Positions 46,060-56,799 of a stretch of 64,000 nucleotides of DNA are shown here, piece after piece (positions within the stretch are counted from its first letter, which is position 1; every line of letters starts with the position of its first letter). A model generated the notes under the pieces. That model saw only the letters and a list, made by a program, of their open reading frames with translations. It was not told where the DNA came from and ran no database searches. The stretch is from Spodoptera frugiperda (lineage: Eukaryota; Arthropoda; Insecta; Lepidoptera; Noctuidae). Made by a program: the position numbers and the translations under genes. The stretch is from NCBI RefSeq assembly GCF_023101765.2, contig NC_064215.1:6696001-6760000 (forward strand), given 5' to 3'.

Positions 46060-46745
46060 AAGGGTGTCCCAATAAGAACGCAAGATTTAAATTTGGCGGC
46101 ATTCGAAGTATCATTGTTTGACATTTGAACACGTGTTATTTTTTGTTAGTATAAGGTACGAGGTTAGTAAAAATGGAGCGCTACACGATTAAAAGTGAGC
46201 AGGTCAAGCGCAAACAGTCAATCATGGTGTTCGGTATCGTAAAATGATAACCAGTCTTTTCGTACCTCGAATTGAAGAAATGGATTTGGAAGGCATGTGG
46301 TTTCCACAAGATGGCTTCACATGTCATACAACCAGAGAAACAATTGAATTGCTGCATCAGTCATGTCCCGGTCGTGTTATTTCACGTTTTGGATACCAGA
46401 ATTGGCCGCCTAGATCATGTGATTTATCACCATTAGACTTTTTCTTTGGGGTTTCTTAAAGTCGATGGTTTATGCGAATAAGCCGACGACGACTCAAGCT
46501 TTAAAAAGGAAATTAGACGCTGTATTAATGAAATACCGCAGCATTTATGCAAAACGGTCATTGAAAATTTCATTGAAAGATCGTGTATGTTTCAGCAAAC
46601 CAGCGGCAGCCATCTGCCCGATGTATTGTTCCATAGATAACCTCATCCTCTCTACTTTACGATATTATAAAGCTTTCACGATTTTTTTAAAAATATCTGC
46701 GTTTTATTTCAAATTTAAATCTTGCGTTCTTGTTGGGACACCCTT
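46060..46745 (+). mobile_element. Internally deleted DD41D (rosa-like) Tc1/mariner element
   Basis: Terminal inverted repeats of about 37 bp begin AAGGGTGTCCCAAYAAGAAC and are flanked by TA at 46058-46059 and 46746-46747, the normal Tc1/mariner target duplication. Full-length relatives are about 1.3 kb; this copy is 686 bp. The middle, with the first catalytic Asp and most of the helix-turn-helix region, is missing. It is a dead passenger that could still be moved in trans if both ends are intact. Confidence 0.85.
46173..46638 (+). pseudogene. Transposase remnant, Tc1/mariner superfamily, DD41D type
   Basis: The ATG at 46173 opens MERYTIKSEQVKRKQ, resembling the transposase N-terminus, and stops at TGA 46245. 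After the deletion the catalytic C-terminal half reads in another frame (46244-46459): WFPQDGFTCHTTRETIELL, later WPPRSCDLSPLDFFF. The second Asp (QDG) and third Asp (PLDFF) are separated by 41 residues, the spacing of the DD41D/rosa group. A frameshift near 46455 moves the continuation (VYANKPTTTQALKRKL) to a third frame. A further shift near 46590 brings MFQQTSGSHLPDVLFH. At least three frame breaks plus the deletion make it inactive. Confidence 0.8.
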
Positions 46746-47161
46746 TACAAGACATTATTTCAAGTTGAATAGAACTTTATAGGTCAATTTAAAAGTTAGT
46801 TTTGTTTGAGACAAAAGTATACAAATGTCTTTGAGTACTTAAAAATTGAAACATAAAAGTAAAATAGTCCAGAAAGTTTTGTAAAAATAATGAGTCTTTT
46901 TGAATTTATGATAAAATTGTCCTAGTCTGGTCTAGACTGTAGAAGCAAATTAAAGTGATAAATTAAAAAGTATCAAAGTACAAGTTTAGTATAAAGTTAG
47001 ATAGATTGATGATAGTGATTAAAATGAACTAGATAAACCTAAAAAGGCAAAAGCGTAAATCAACAATGTAATAAGTACTTAGAGCTAAATACAGCAGACT
47101 ATAAATAAAACCAATTTCATTAGGTCAGATAACACATTTGTAACGGACTTTAAATCAGTGG

Positions 47162-47316
47162 CCTTAGTACGACTTTGTTTAAGTTTGAACGAAAACGAAA
47201 CGAGAGCGTGTTTGGCGCTTAGATTGGTTGGTTTATTCGAGCTAGCCAATCAAAGCGCAGAACGCGCTCTTGTTTCGATTACCGTACTTTAAACGTAAAG
47301 CAAACTCATTCTAAGG
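47162..47316. mobile_element. MITE family A, copy 3
   Basis: Left arm CCTTAGTACGACTTTGTTTA; right arm ends ...AACTCATTCTAAGG. The central AGATTGGTTGG and TAGCCAATCAAAGCGC boxes form an inverted CCAAT pair. About 155 bp, as in copies 1 and 2. Confidence 0.75.
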
Positions 47317-47319
47317 GTA

Positions 47320-48620
47320 CTGACGTAGGTAAATATCTTTTCAGATAATACAGGCAAAAACTAGTGAACATTTTAAGGATAGTTTTGCCAATCTGATTAT
47401 AGAACAAACTCAATCTTCCATTCAAAAATCAATGTTGTTTCACTTGTTACTGAGTAAGTACAAACAACAACAGCAACAAAAAAATGAACACAAAAATTAT
47501 TCATTCAAGTGATCCTCCATTTCAAAGACATTCAAATCAGTTTACGCTTACACGTATAAAGTTATCAAGACACTTAAGCGTTTCCCAAAAGTTCCATCAA
47601 ACTTCCCCAGCGCTGAGCTTAAAGGGAAAACTAAATTATTCAACAAAAAGCAATCTACTGTGTATAAACGTTTCTGGAAAATAATTGTTGACATGGTCTA
47701 TATTGTCAGGGCCATAGAATACTTCGACACGTTTCTTTGCACGGCTACCTTTTGTATAAGATGTTCCTTGTTACAAAGAACACTGTTATCTCTTTTAGTG
47801 CCTACCTTTGTAGTGTTTACCTGTTTCTAAACGTTCAGTTTTCATTTCAGTAAAGTGTGTATTCAATGGATTCTATCTATATAGGTCAATGGAGAATTGG
47901 AGGCCTTTCGATTTGAAATGAGGATTGTATTTTTTTTTTGTTTGCGTCAGCCATTTTTTTGGACTTTTTTGGGAGTTGGTTTAGAATAATTGTGAATGTT
48001 GCAATAGATCAATCTATTCTGGATTTTTCTATTAATTTTTTGCTTGCAAAAGTTGGATAACAAACTCGGCTTGTCTCTGTTTCGTGTGCTTCTACTTACA
48101 CTAAACAATATGGTATACATATTTGTGTATGCGAATCTTACTACGGAAAAACATAAAATGAAAACACTATTGAATAATCCATTCGGCCTTTTGTAAGGAG
48201 TGTCATAAGCAAACTTACGTCGAACACTAGCACTCGTACTGCGTAATACTGACTAAATTCCCAGTATTTAATAGACATGCCAGTTTCAGAGATTCACGAC
48301 CTACTAGTGTAGGAATTTCGATATTTGAGATACTCAATAGAAGGATTTTGAACTTTAGTACTATGTATGTAAGTATGTATATTAGTATGTGTACGTCTAA
48401 AGCGTATTTTCGTATTTACTTAAGAATTTGGTTCTCCTATTGAACATTATAATGTGTTTACTCGGTATACTGTGAGTTAATGTACAGCTATACAGTATGT
48501 TTAAATGATGGTGATATTTTTAGAAAGAGGTGAGTTATTTTTAGTTATAAGTGGATAATTATTTGTTATACAAACGACCACGCAATGCTCAAAGTCCCAT
48601 TCTAAATATTATGTGTTTTT
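47320..48620. other. No gene recognised; probable intron or intergenic sequence
   Basis: A 60-codon open frame at 47484-47684 has no protein-like character. A TTTTCATTTCAG acceptor at 47852 precedes a 16-codon ATG frame, judged too weak. Confidence 0.4.
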
Positions 48621-48629
48621 CTTTTTCAG

Positions 48630-48751
48630 AAGATTCTAACCTTCATTGGTACTTCGAAGTAAGATTTTGTTGTAAGATCCAGCCAAAAGATTCATAAATC
48701 AAAATGGAAGCCACTTCTTACCAAGAACAACGAGACAAGAATACAATTGCG
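48630..48751 (+). CDS. Candidate first coding exon (16 codons), unknown gene
   Basis: The acceptor TTTTTCTTTTTCAG ends at 48629. The exon holds a 74-nt leader with stops in all frames, including an in-frame TAA at 48695-48697. The start codon at 48704 is in a good context (AATCAAAATGG). The coding part reads MEATSYQEQRDKNTIA and reaches a splice donor (GCG|GTAACA) at 48752 in phase 0. The combination (acceptor, leader with upstream stop, strong start, donor) is typical of a second exon carrying the start codon. No matching downstream exon was found before 64000, so the next intron would exceed 15 kb or the call is wrong. I do not recognise the N-terminus. Confidence 0.4.
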
Positions 48752-48754
48752 GTA

Positions 48755-49860
48755 ACAATTCAAATAATTAAAATACACCAGTTCAATTAATGAATTAATT
48801 ACACTGAAATTCCTATAGGTGCTTTATTCCGTGGCACACAATATATTTCATTTAAGGATTAAATTTCTGGCGCGTACCAGCCTTTACATAATTGAGGGCT
48901 TGTACTGTTGTGCTCGATCATTTCAATCGATTTTAGCCTCTCGAGACCCAATGTAACCTCAGCAGATATTCAGTTCGTTTAATTACAAGTTTTGGTTATT
49001 ATTCGCAAGTTCCTAAGGATCAATATAGGCCATTATGTATTTTTAATTAATCTGAGGGCTTGGGAGTAATTTCTAGTACTAGCATGTTTTTGTCACCGAA
49101 TTTTCGTGAAATGCTTTTTTTCTGTCCTTTTTTGTCGATTTCACCAAAATTATAAGCGTTTGTCTTCCTTCATATTCAGACACTCGTCTACAGACGGTGG
49201 TGATCCCCTACCACTAGGTGACCCATATGCTAATTTGCTTGATTTGAACCACTTTTTGTATAACATGCGTCAAAATCCTCTATTTTCTATTTTTATATAA
49301 GTGATAAAATAGATTTGGTTTCAAGATACAAGTAGGTATTCTAGATATAGGCAAAACCTCGATGTTTTTTCTAAGATAAAAATACTCGTTTACAATAAAC
49401 CACAATCAAGAGCAATTCAAACATAAAACAAGATACCGTCCAGGCTTAATATTGTCTACGTTTCGTAATAGGATACTTCAAAAATCTAATCCCATCTCCC
49501 AGATTTTCGATAATGGCACAACAAGGTATTACGGTCTAACGACTAAATAGCAATACAAATAAATACTCATTTAGGACACCAACGAGAGGTATTTACTTCT
49601 ATTGGGATCTGGGCATTGTGGCCAGAATAGGCTCTTTTATTGGTCCTTCGGGGCTCTTCGCTATATAAGGGGTGACGTGTACTGGTGAGTCAGCACGTTT
49701 TATGGTACAAGAATGTCCTAATGATTATGTGATGTTACGATGATTACATACTCGTAATAATGAAATTGATAATGGATTGTGAGATGCTATCTGTCTCTAC
49801 TAACTCCACTCATTCCCATTGCATAAAGAGAATTGAATGGCTAATTATGCTAGGTAGGCT
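48755..49860. other. No gene recognised
   Basis: A weak GTGATCCCCTACCACTAGGTGACC stretch near 49199-49222 faintly resembles repeat family 3. Otherwise featureless. Confidence 0.35.
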
Positions 49861-49870
49861 ACCTACAAGA

Positions 49871-50034
49871 CCGGAGCTGCGGACAATGTAACAGGTTACC
49901 GGGGCTCCGGCTCTAAGCAGGAGAAGAAACGGGGTGGTTTGTCAGTGTTTTAGTCAGTAAGAGTCTGACACTCCCTCTCGCATCACCCAAGGCGGGAGAA
50001 GTAACTGGATGATTTTCCTCCCACAAAAAAAGGG
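49871..50034 (+). repeat. 164-bp R1-clade LINE tail insertion with target-site duplication
   Basis: Flanked by a perfect 11-bp direct repeat TACCTACAAGA (49860-49870 and 50035-50045). The insert starts CCGGAGCTGCGGACAATG and ends in A7GGG. It carries GGTTACCGGGGCTCCGGCTC, TAGTCAGTAAGAGTCTGACA and CACCCAAGGCGGGAGAAGT. Young-looking compared with other tails. Confidence 0.85.
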
Positions 50035-50582
50035 TACCTACAAGAAGGTCGTTGACTTTAAAGATATTTCGTGGCACTTTTCACTCTATCTGAATATATT
50101 TTGGTTTGTATATTCTTGCTTATAGGAGTCTGCAATCGAAATATGGTGTCCTACTGATCCAAATTCAGTGAGAGCTACACTTTACGGAGCTCTTCGGCGT
50201 TTGCCTATAAACAATGTGCCTTTGTTACGTTCCTGTTAAGCAAGTTATTTATGTGATGAACACGACACGGGAGAAATGTGGAGTGCTGGCCGGGCAGATT
50301 TGTGATGTATCGCTCCACAGGAGATTGGTTCTCGATTTGTATGGGAATTTTAGACTTATGAGATGTCAGGTCGTTACGGGTCTTAAGTTTATTGGACAGT
50401 TTTCCAGTTTCGGGTGTGTTTTTATTTCATTCAATACGTTGTTCTGGTTTTCTCTGTACAAGATGGGCAATTTCGAATAATTATGTTTGGTGTAGTATCA
50501 AATTATGTTTAGTTATTATACAATTTTAATTATTTGCTTAATAAAATCCACCAAAAACATCAAAATCATCATAAATAATCAG

Positions 50583-50742
50583 TGCCGAGTAGTGGCACGG
50601 AGTCTGGTAATGTCCACGGTAACATTAGGCTCACCCCTATTACAAGGGACTTACAATATGAATTGTGATAAGTGGGTGTACAATGTACATTGTACAGTGG
50701 TATTACGCGCCATAATGTGCACCTCTGCTGGTAAAAGGTGAG
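50583..50742 (+). repeat. tRNA-derived SINE family 2, headless copy
   Basis: CATTAGGCTCACCCCTATTA, CAAGGGACTTACAATATG, GATAAGTGGGTGTACAATGT and CCATAATGTGCACCTCTGCT, ending GGTAAAAGGTGAGACG. Confidence 0.75.
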
Positions 50743-50744
50743 AC

Positions 50745-51475
50745 GATATTTATTAGAAAGAAAACCAAAAATTCTATCCATCAATTACAAATCTCTGTCA
50801 ATTTTAAAGTAAATAAAGCATAACTTTACATACACATAACAGACCATCACAGCAAAGCAGTCTTAGATGTTCGTTTTACTTAAAAATGGAACAAAGATAT
50901 TTTCAGAAATTCCCCGACATTTTTATTTGTATATTTACGTGTTCAGGTACAAAGACAAATAGTAGCTAAAGTAATAAAATTTGATCCTGTATTCAAAGCA
51001 AACCCAACATACACATGTAGCGGGAACCAATTGTATTATTTATAAGAGATCAAGACATTTTCGTCGTAAAAATCTTGCCAAATAAATCTGAGCTTAATTT
51101 TCGAGGTCATTATAATTATTTTGGAATAAAACTTGTTCAGATGTAGGTATTACGTGCTCAGTGAGTCTATGTACTAAACTGACGCCCGTGTCTGCTGGGA
51201 GCTATAAACCACGATGATACATTTCGCGTAGACAGACCGTGTTATCGAAATTTTACATTCGTAGTAAAATGCCAGAGGATTTAGTTCTTCTTTGTAACAG
51301 ATTTTAGTATAGCCTTAGGGACAAGGTATAATGTTTAGTTTGGAATAAAAAATGTTTTCAGGTGGACTTAGATATTATTTTATCTGACCTGTTTATTTAA
51401 TCTCGACGTATTTTATTTTATTTGCCCATTGGTTTATTTTAAAGCTAAATATTACGCAGTATTGATAATTAGAAT
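50745..51475. other. No gene recognised
   Basis: No supported feature. Confidence 0.4.
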
Positions 51476-51479
51476 TGGT

Positions 51480-51612
51480 CACTGAGCAATGCGGGTTGGC
51501 ACTGGCCATCCCATATTGAGCTAGCGTGGTGATTAATGCTCTAATCTTCTCCATGCTAAAAGAGGCAGCAGCAGTGGTCACTTATAGGCTTTTGAAGCGT
51601 CATGTGATGATT
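51480..51612 (+). repeat. RTE-like LINE 3' UTR fragment
   Basis: AATGCGGGTTGGCACTGGCC, TTGAGCTAGCGTGGTGATTA, ATGCTCTAATCTTCTCCATG, AAAAGAGGCAGCAGCAGTGG and a short TGATGATT end. Confidence 0.65.
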
Positions 51613-52280
51613 AGAATAGAGTTATATACCATAACGGTAAAATATCCGAAAACGGTATCCAAGATATCCAAGACACACTCTCCAACATTATTTTTGATAC
51701 TCCATCACAAAGTTACAAACTTAAAATAAAATAAAATTGATATCACTTTCCATAGGTAATTTTAATAAACCGTTGATATAAACGAAATTTATACACGAGT
51801 AACTGTTACAAACATTTTACTATCACAATAAAGACGACCTACAAATACCTCCACATTTATTGTTCAAGAACAAATACAAAGTGAACATATTGAGCGATAT
51901 TTTGTCTCGTTGGAGGCAGATGGATGTATGAGGACATTAGCAAAGTCTCGGGAAACACGACCAATTTATAGTCGCATAAATATATCGGATGGGAAGCGAT
52001 GAATGTATTTGTAGGAACACTAGTTGAACTATATTGCAATTGCTGTGCAGTGATCCGTGATTAAGTGGGAACAGTAATGGGATACTTTGAATTAAATTAC
52101 GTGCGGTTTTGTAGTGTTACGTTGCTTTGAAGTTTGGTATTGAAGTTTGTTCCGTTGAACTTGGATCTATAATTAAATACATTACTTACCTATCTTTATT
52201 TGAAGTTTATCTACAGATAGTGGAGTTGGTCTAGTGGTTTCAATTATCAAGTAATGGATTTTAAATTGATTTTATTAAAC

Positions 52281-52449
52281 GTTGTCCGACACTGCTATTT
52301 TCTCCTGTATCGTTTTCACATACACATGACACCCAGACCCGAAACAATAATTTGTGGATCACACAAAGAGTTGCTCCGTGTGGGAATCGAACACGCTACA
52401 CGTTGCACGGCAGTCAATTGCCTAGCGACCGCGCCAACCGTGCAGTCAA
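52281..52449 (-). repeat. tRNA-derived SINE family 1, well preserved
   Basis: On minus: TGACTGCACGGTTGGCGCGG head, B box GTTCGATTCCCACACGG, GAGCAACTCTTTGTGTGATC, TTGTTTCGGGTCTGGGTGTC and ACGATACAGGAGAAAATAGC. It serves as a reference for the other copies. Confidence 0.85.
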
Positions 52450-53045
52450 CAATAATAAAAGCGTTATTGTACTTCTGCATAGGTTCCATACAGTCTCAAA
52501 TTTATATCCATTTAACCTATCGCGTAGCTATAATAGATAACTTCACAAAAAACGAAAAGGAATATATATTCTAGACCTTTGTATCGACTTTTTCGCTATC
52601 TAACTTCAACTTCAATTTTGTCTTTGTTATTTTACCCGAAACCCTCGTATAGAATATCTATTTTGAGATAAGACCGGTGTCGATATGATTGTAGGTTATT
52701 ATATTATCAAGCACTAGACCTCTCTTGTGGCCCTTCAAGCCGTTCAAGTGTAGATCTAATTTCTTTTCAATAGCCCACCGTATGTTGTACAAGAGTCACG
52801 TACTCGTTTATTTATTTTAACGTCATAGGCACTACTTTTTAGCTAAGGTACAGATGTTTTTGAACAACCACTTTTTACATCTATCACACGCATTATTTCT
52901 AAACTATGCTAGAGCATCCTAATAACGAACTGTTCTTACTAATCTTGCATAGCTTCGGATTCCGTACTATGTATTGTGTAGAATTTGAAAGTATTTATTA
53001 GCCAACCTAAGATTCAAATTCAACCAATTTTCTTCACATCAAAGT
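52450..53045. other. No gene recognised
   Basis: A perfect donor-like AG|GTAAGT exists on the minus strand just left of this stretch (complement of 52184-52191) but no convincing exon. Confidence 0.35.
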
Positions 53046-53048
53046 GTG

Positions 53049-53340
53049 GGAGAGTCATGCTTCGGCACGAATGGGCTGGCTCGACCGGAGTATTACTACG
53101 GCCTTACAGAAAACCGAAGTGAAACAAAGCTAGCACTGTGTTTCGTTTTGTGAGTGAGGATATCGGAGTCCCAATTCCCCCTTCCCAGATTCCCCAACAA
53201 CCCTTAAATTCCTAACCTCCAAAAGCCACGCACTTGTAACGCCTCTGGTGTTTCAAGTGTTCATAGGCGGCGGCGATTGCTTACCATCAGGTGATCCGTC
53301 TGATCGTTTACCGGCTTATTCCATAAAAAAAAAAACACTA
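53049..53340 (+). repeat. Dispersed repeat family 3, full-length copy
   Basis: Starts GAGAGTCATGCTTCGGCACG and GGCTGGCTCGACCGGAG, then AGAAAACCGAAGTGAAACAA, TCCCAATTCCCCCTTCCCAG, AACGCCTCTGGTGTTTCAAG, GCGGCGGCGATTGCTTACCA and TCAGGTGATCCGTCTGATCG, ending in CCATA(11). The A-tract sets the orientation and suggests a retroposon (SINE or LINE 3' end). Shorter copies lie at 19300, 24795, 35030 and 63575. Confidence 0.75.
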
Positions 53341-53344
53341 CAAA

Positions 53345-54641
53345 CAACAACTTCTTAACCACACTTTTGTGTTGTGCAAATAAAGCAATACCATTTAATA
53401 TTACTATCATCCCTCTACCAGACTATCCCCACGAGTTTAGCTATATGAATCTAAATAACTTAGTTTACGACTAACTATAGACTTATTATACTGCCTAATT
53501 TTATTAATGACCGCTCTGGGATCGTATATTTCCAAATTAAATAGACCTGTGTCCAATGTTTCGAGTTTATTAGTTTGTTTTTCGATGTCTGATTTTATAG
53601 GTCGTTAAAACTATTTTGTGGGAATGGAGAACATACTGCCTTACTAGCGTGTCCTAGATTCAAAAGGTAATAAGAAAACTTGATTAGTCCCCGTCATATT
53701 TCATTTGGAGTACGTATACCTACACTGTCTAATGTTTCCATGCTTATTCTTGCAGAAGCAATAAGGGGTTTTGGCTGCAGCGCTCTCTGAATAAACCATT
53801 ATGATCCAGTGATCTTCCACTTCTTGTCAATCAGTGGTAATCATGACAAACATATTTATGCAGACGAAACCTCTCACGTAGCAGTGTAGTTTTCTTACAA
53901 AATCAAAATATATTTCTGTCAATTTATTAATCAAAACAATTTAGGTTACAAAAAGCACGACACACGTTACACCCAAAACCTTTTAAACCGTACACCAGAG
54001 CGTAAAACAAAAAGAGACTATGAAAGCCATGTCGTATACAGCCTATGGTTTACCGGAATATTTGAAATTTCTCAGCGACAGTATGTGTAGTTGCTTTGAC
54101 ATGCTCATCACAAACAAGTCGCGACAAAGGAATAGTTAACGAATATTTACTCTAGCGACGTAGCTGTAGAGAGAATCTGTACAATCTGTACAGTCTGTAC
54201 AAGTTAGCTTGGTTTGCTCGCGTGCCGGTAATGCGGGAACGAATGAGGTGACGGAAATTAGCAGAAATATTATTAGCTTTAGTTACGTAGATGTTGATTG
54301 TTTCGACGAAGTTGCTTTTGTTTTAGTTGGATTTTGTTATGATATTAGTTGGGCATTGTCATAAAAAGAAATACTACATACTGATAATTAAGAAATTGCC
54401 TTACTTTAGGTATTTGCACAATGTAATCGCTAGATATGGCGTGCATCAAATCCGTGGCGAAAAAAATAGGAGTACACAAAGCTTCAAATATTTTTTTCAA
54501 TTTGAACTTTTTTCTGTTTTTGTATTAAAATTATTTGTCGATTCGTGTTTATGATAATTTGAGAACTCAGATAAGTCATTTGTTCCCAAGCTTTATAAAA
54601 ACACTTTACAACCTCGTCCAAAATTAGATCGGTCACATCCC
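53345..54641. other. No gene recognised
   Basis: A TTATTCTTGCAG acceptor at 53756 precedes a short frame (SNKGFWLQRSLNKPL then stop); unsupported. AATCTGTAC-type triplicate near 54174-54200. Confidence 0.35.
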
Positions 54642-54656
54642 AAGCATAGAAATAAC

Positions 54657-55280
54657 CCGTGGGATCTGGAGGCGAAAGTGCTCGCGCACGTATATAGCTT
54701 ACGTGCGGAGGCGCATCGCCGGGGCGAAAGTCCACTGCCGCGCCAGATTAGTGCGTGGCGGGATGAGCTCCGGCGCGATCTCATGGCGGAATGGAAGCAA
54801 CGACTATCGCAACCGAGGGCTGGGCTCGCTGTTATAGCAGCGGTAAGTCCCCTCTTTGAGGAGTGGCTAGAGAGGCGTCACGGCGTCCTCACCTACCGCC
54901 TGACGCAGGTGCTTACCGGACACGGAAGTTTCGGTAGGTTCCTGTTTCGGATTCGGCGGGAGGAAACGCCCGGGTGTCGGCATTGCGTGGATCACCCGGA
55001 GGACACGGTGGAGCATACAGTAGCGGTGTGCCCTGCATGGGCTGAGCACCGCCGTGTCCTTAGGGATGTGATCGGCGACGGTGACCTCTCGCGTCCGGCT
55101 TTGGTTCAGGCCATGATGCGGAGCGAGAGGGAATGGGACGCCGTCTCCTCCTTCTGCGAAGCAGTCATGCTAGCTAAGGAGGAGGCGGAGCGCGTGAGGG
55201 AACGATCCTCCTCACGCCCCAGCCGCCGCAGAAGACACTCCGGGCGTCGGGGATCGCGTGACGATCTCCGGCCACCGTAA
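54657..55280 (+). pseudogene. ORF2 C-terminus of an R1-clade LINE (truncated)
   Basis: One open frame from the insertion point to TAA 55278-55280, about 207 residues. It lacks the endonuclease and reverse transcriptase domains. The kept part follows RT: VLTGHGSFGRFLFRI, then a zinc knuckle PGCRHC..., C-X2-C-X9-H-X4-C (Cys at about 55000 region, ending VAVCPAW), then FCEAVMLAKEEAERVRE and a basic, Arg-rich tail (SRRRRHSGRRGSR). The GHGxFGRxL and CCHC signatures are those of R1-clade ORF2 proteins. No internal stop, so the insertion is fairly young. It has no start codon or promoter of its own. Confidence 0.85.
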
Positions 55281-55599
55281 GTGCGGGTCTGCGGACGGCG
55301 AGCAAGGGTAGCTCGCCGCCCGACCAGAACCAGACCCGTGCGTACGGCGCGTCGCGTTCCGCGCGCGCCTCAAAGAGCCAGACCACCACAGATGGGTAGG
55401 CCACCACAGATGACCACCCAGTAGGGCTGATGCCTGATCCGGAGCTGCGGACAACGTAAAAGGTTACCGGGGCTCCGGCTCAAAGCAGGTGAAGGAACGG
55501 GGTGGTTTTTAGTCAGTAAGAGTCTGACACTCCCTCCCGCCTCACCCAAGGCGGGAGAAGTCATTGGATGATTTTCCCCCCTCAAAAAAAAAAAAAAAA
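54657..55599 (+). mobile_element. 5'-truncated R1-clade LINE with 15-bp target-site duplication
   Basis: A perfect 15-bp direct repeat AAGCATAGAAATAAC lies at 54642-54656 and 55600-55614. The 943-bp insert opens directly inside coding sequence, ends in A17, and is GC-rich compared with its AT-rich flanks. It contains the C-terminal end of ORF2 (to 55280) and a 3' UTR (55281-55582). That UTR carries the blocks seen in all short R1 tails here and an internal echo of CCACCACAGATG. The target is ordinary DNA, not 28S rDNA. Confidence 0.92.
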
Positions 55600-55619
55600 A
55601 AGCATAGAAATAACACTAG

Positions 55620-56200
55620 AATATTATTTTTGTACTAAAAATAAAAGAGACGTGTTCTAGAAGCAGTATTTATGATTAGTTAATTACAATTGCCCACTTC
55701 TTCTACCCACGATCAACTTAATGTTGAACGCTTTATATCAAGTAGAAAGAGGACACGTTTTGACATCTATAAGCTTTCAGTTTATTTTTAGAAATAGATG
55801 TCTGAGATTTAAGTGATTTTCTTGATAAACTCTAAATTCGATTCATTGATTTTAGTGCTACTTAACGCATGTTTTAAGGGGTTAGGACAAACCTAGGAAT
55901 AACCGTCAGAGGTACGTAGTAATTAGACTCAAAAAGATAAGTTGAAAGCCCTTTAGGTATGTTTCTTGTCTTCTATTTGGACAGCACGTAGGTATCATTA
56001 AACTAAGATACAGTCAAAAATCACCCCTATTATCTACAACATAAACATCAAAACTTGTCACGGATAAACATGTACAAGAAGCGACAGCTACAACATGCTC
56101 TTAATATTCTATTGCTTGTTGAATAAATTCAATATTCTTGCAAGCATCGCTTTACACGATGCTGTTTTGCGAATTCTCTTCACGTCTCTGAGCACCTAGT
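55620..56200. other. No gene recognised
   Basis: AT-rich; no supported feature. Confidence 0.4.
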
Positions 56201-56202
56201 AC

Positions 56203-56779
56203 TTGCACCTTCTGACTTTTAAATCCGTGGCTCGTGGTTCACACTATATCGTCACGTACGATACACATAGGTGCCAGGATTATCTTGTTTGTACCAGATC
56301 TTCTAAAGGAGTATGCAAAGCCTTATTTCGGGGAAACGCTCCTTTTGTGAGTAATCCTACTTCAGAGGTTGTGCTTTTATTGCCATGTCTGTTCTGGTTT
56401 GCTTTGTGTGAAAACTCAATCATGTTTTTCTGTGAATCGAAGTGCTAAAAATTTGGGAAAATATTCTTTTTTGGAACAAAAAAATTGCCACTGTTCTTTG
56501 AAGAAAAAATGTAAAAGAAGTATACTTACATACAATAATGGAACATATAAAGGTGTTTTAAATGAGCTACCTGAAATAAAGCATTATTTCAAGTCAGTTT
56601 TAAAACTTATAATGTCTAGCTTTTTTACTCGAATACTCTTATTAGGCGACATACTTCAAGAAACAAGACTTAAAGAGTTAAAAGTAAAAAGAGTGATAAA
56701 ACATTCTAGTCCTTTAACAATTTCAGGTTATACAAACGGTATTCAAGAACGACTACAAAGTGTAACACTGGTTGTGTGA
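56203..56779 (+). pseudogene. Possible decayed FLYWCH-type zinc finger region
   Basis: Two frames carry FLYWCH-like stretches. In one (56203-56448), FKSVARGSHYIVTYD is followed by YLVCTRSSKGVCKALF, fitting the F..S.RG, (W)xC and CxA positions of the domain, with Leu in place of Trp and no clear final His pair. In the other (56369-56779), SVNRSAKNLGKYSFLEQKN and KKCKRSILTYNNGTYKGVL resemble a second unit with a decayed Trp/Cys core. The two frames overlap near 56370-56448, implying a frameshift. FLYWCH exons are common in lepidopteran mod(mdg4)-like genes and in transposon-derived proteins; which applies here is unknown. Recognition is by eye only. Confidence 0.3.
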
Positions 56780-56799
56780 TAGAAACAGAATCAAATATC

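Noticed and set aside
46455..46782. 105-codon open frame as a separate gene
   Set aside because: It is the frameshifted C-terminal part of the DD41D transposase plus the element's terminal repeat.
50214..50480. 88-codon open frame
   Set aside because: Cys/Val-rich with no recognisable motif; low-complexity codon pattern typical of chance frames.
52254..52574. 106-codon open frame
   Set aside because: SINE1-derived frame, as above.
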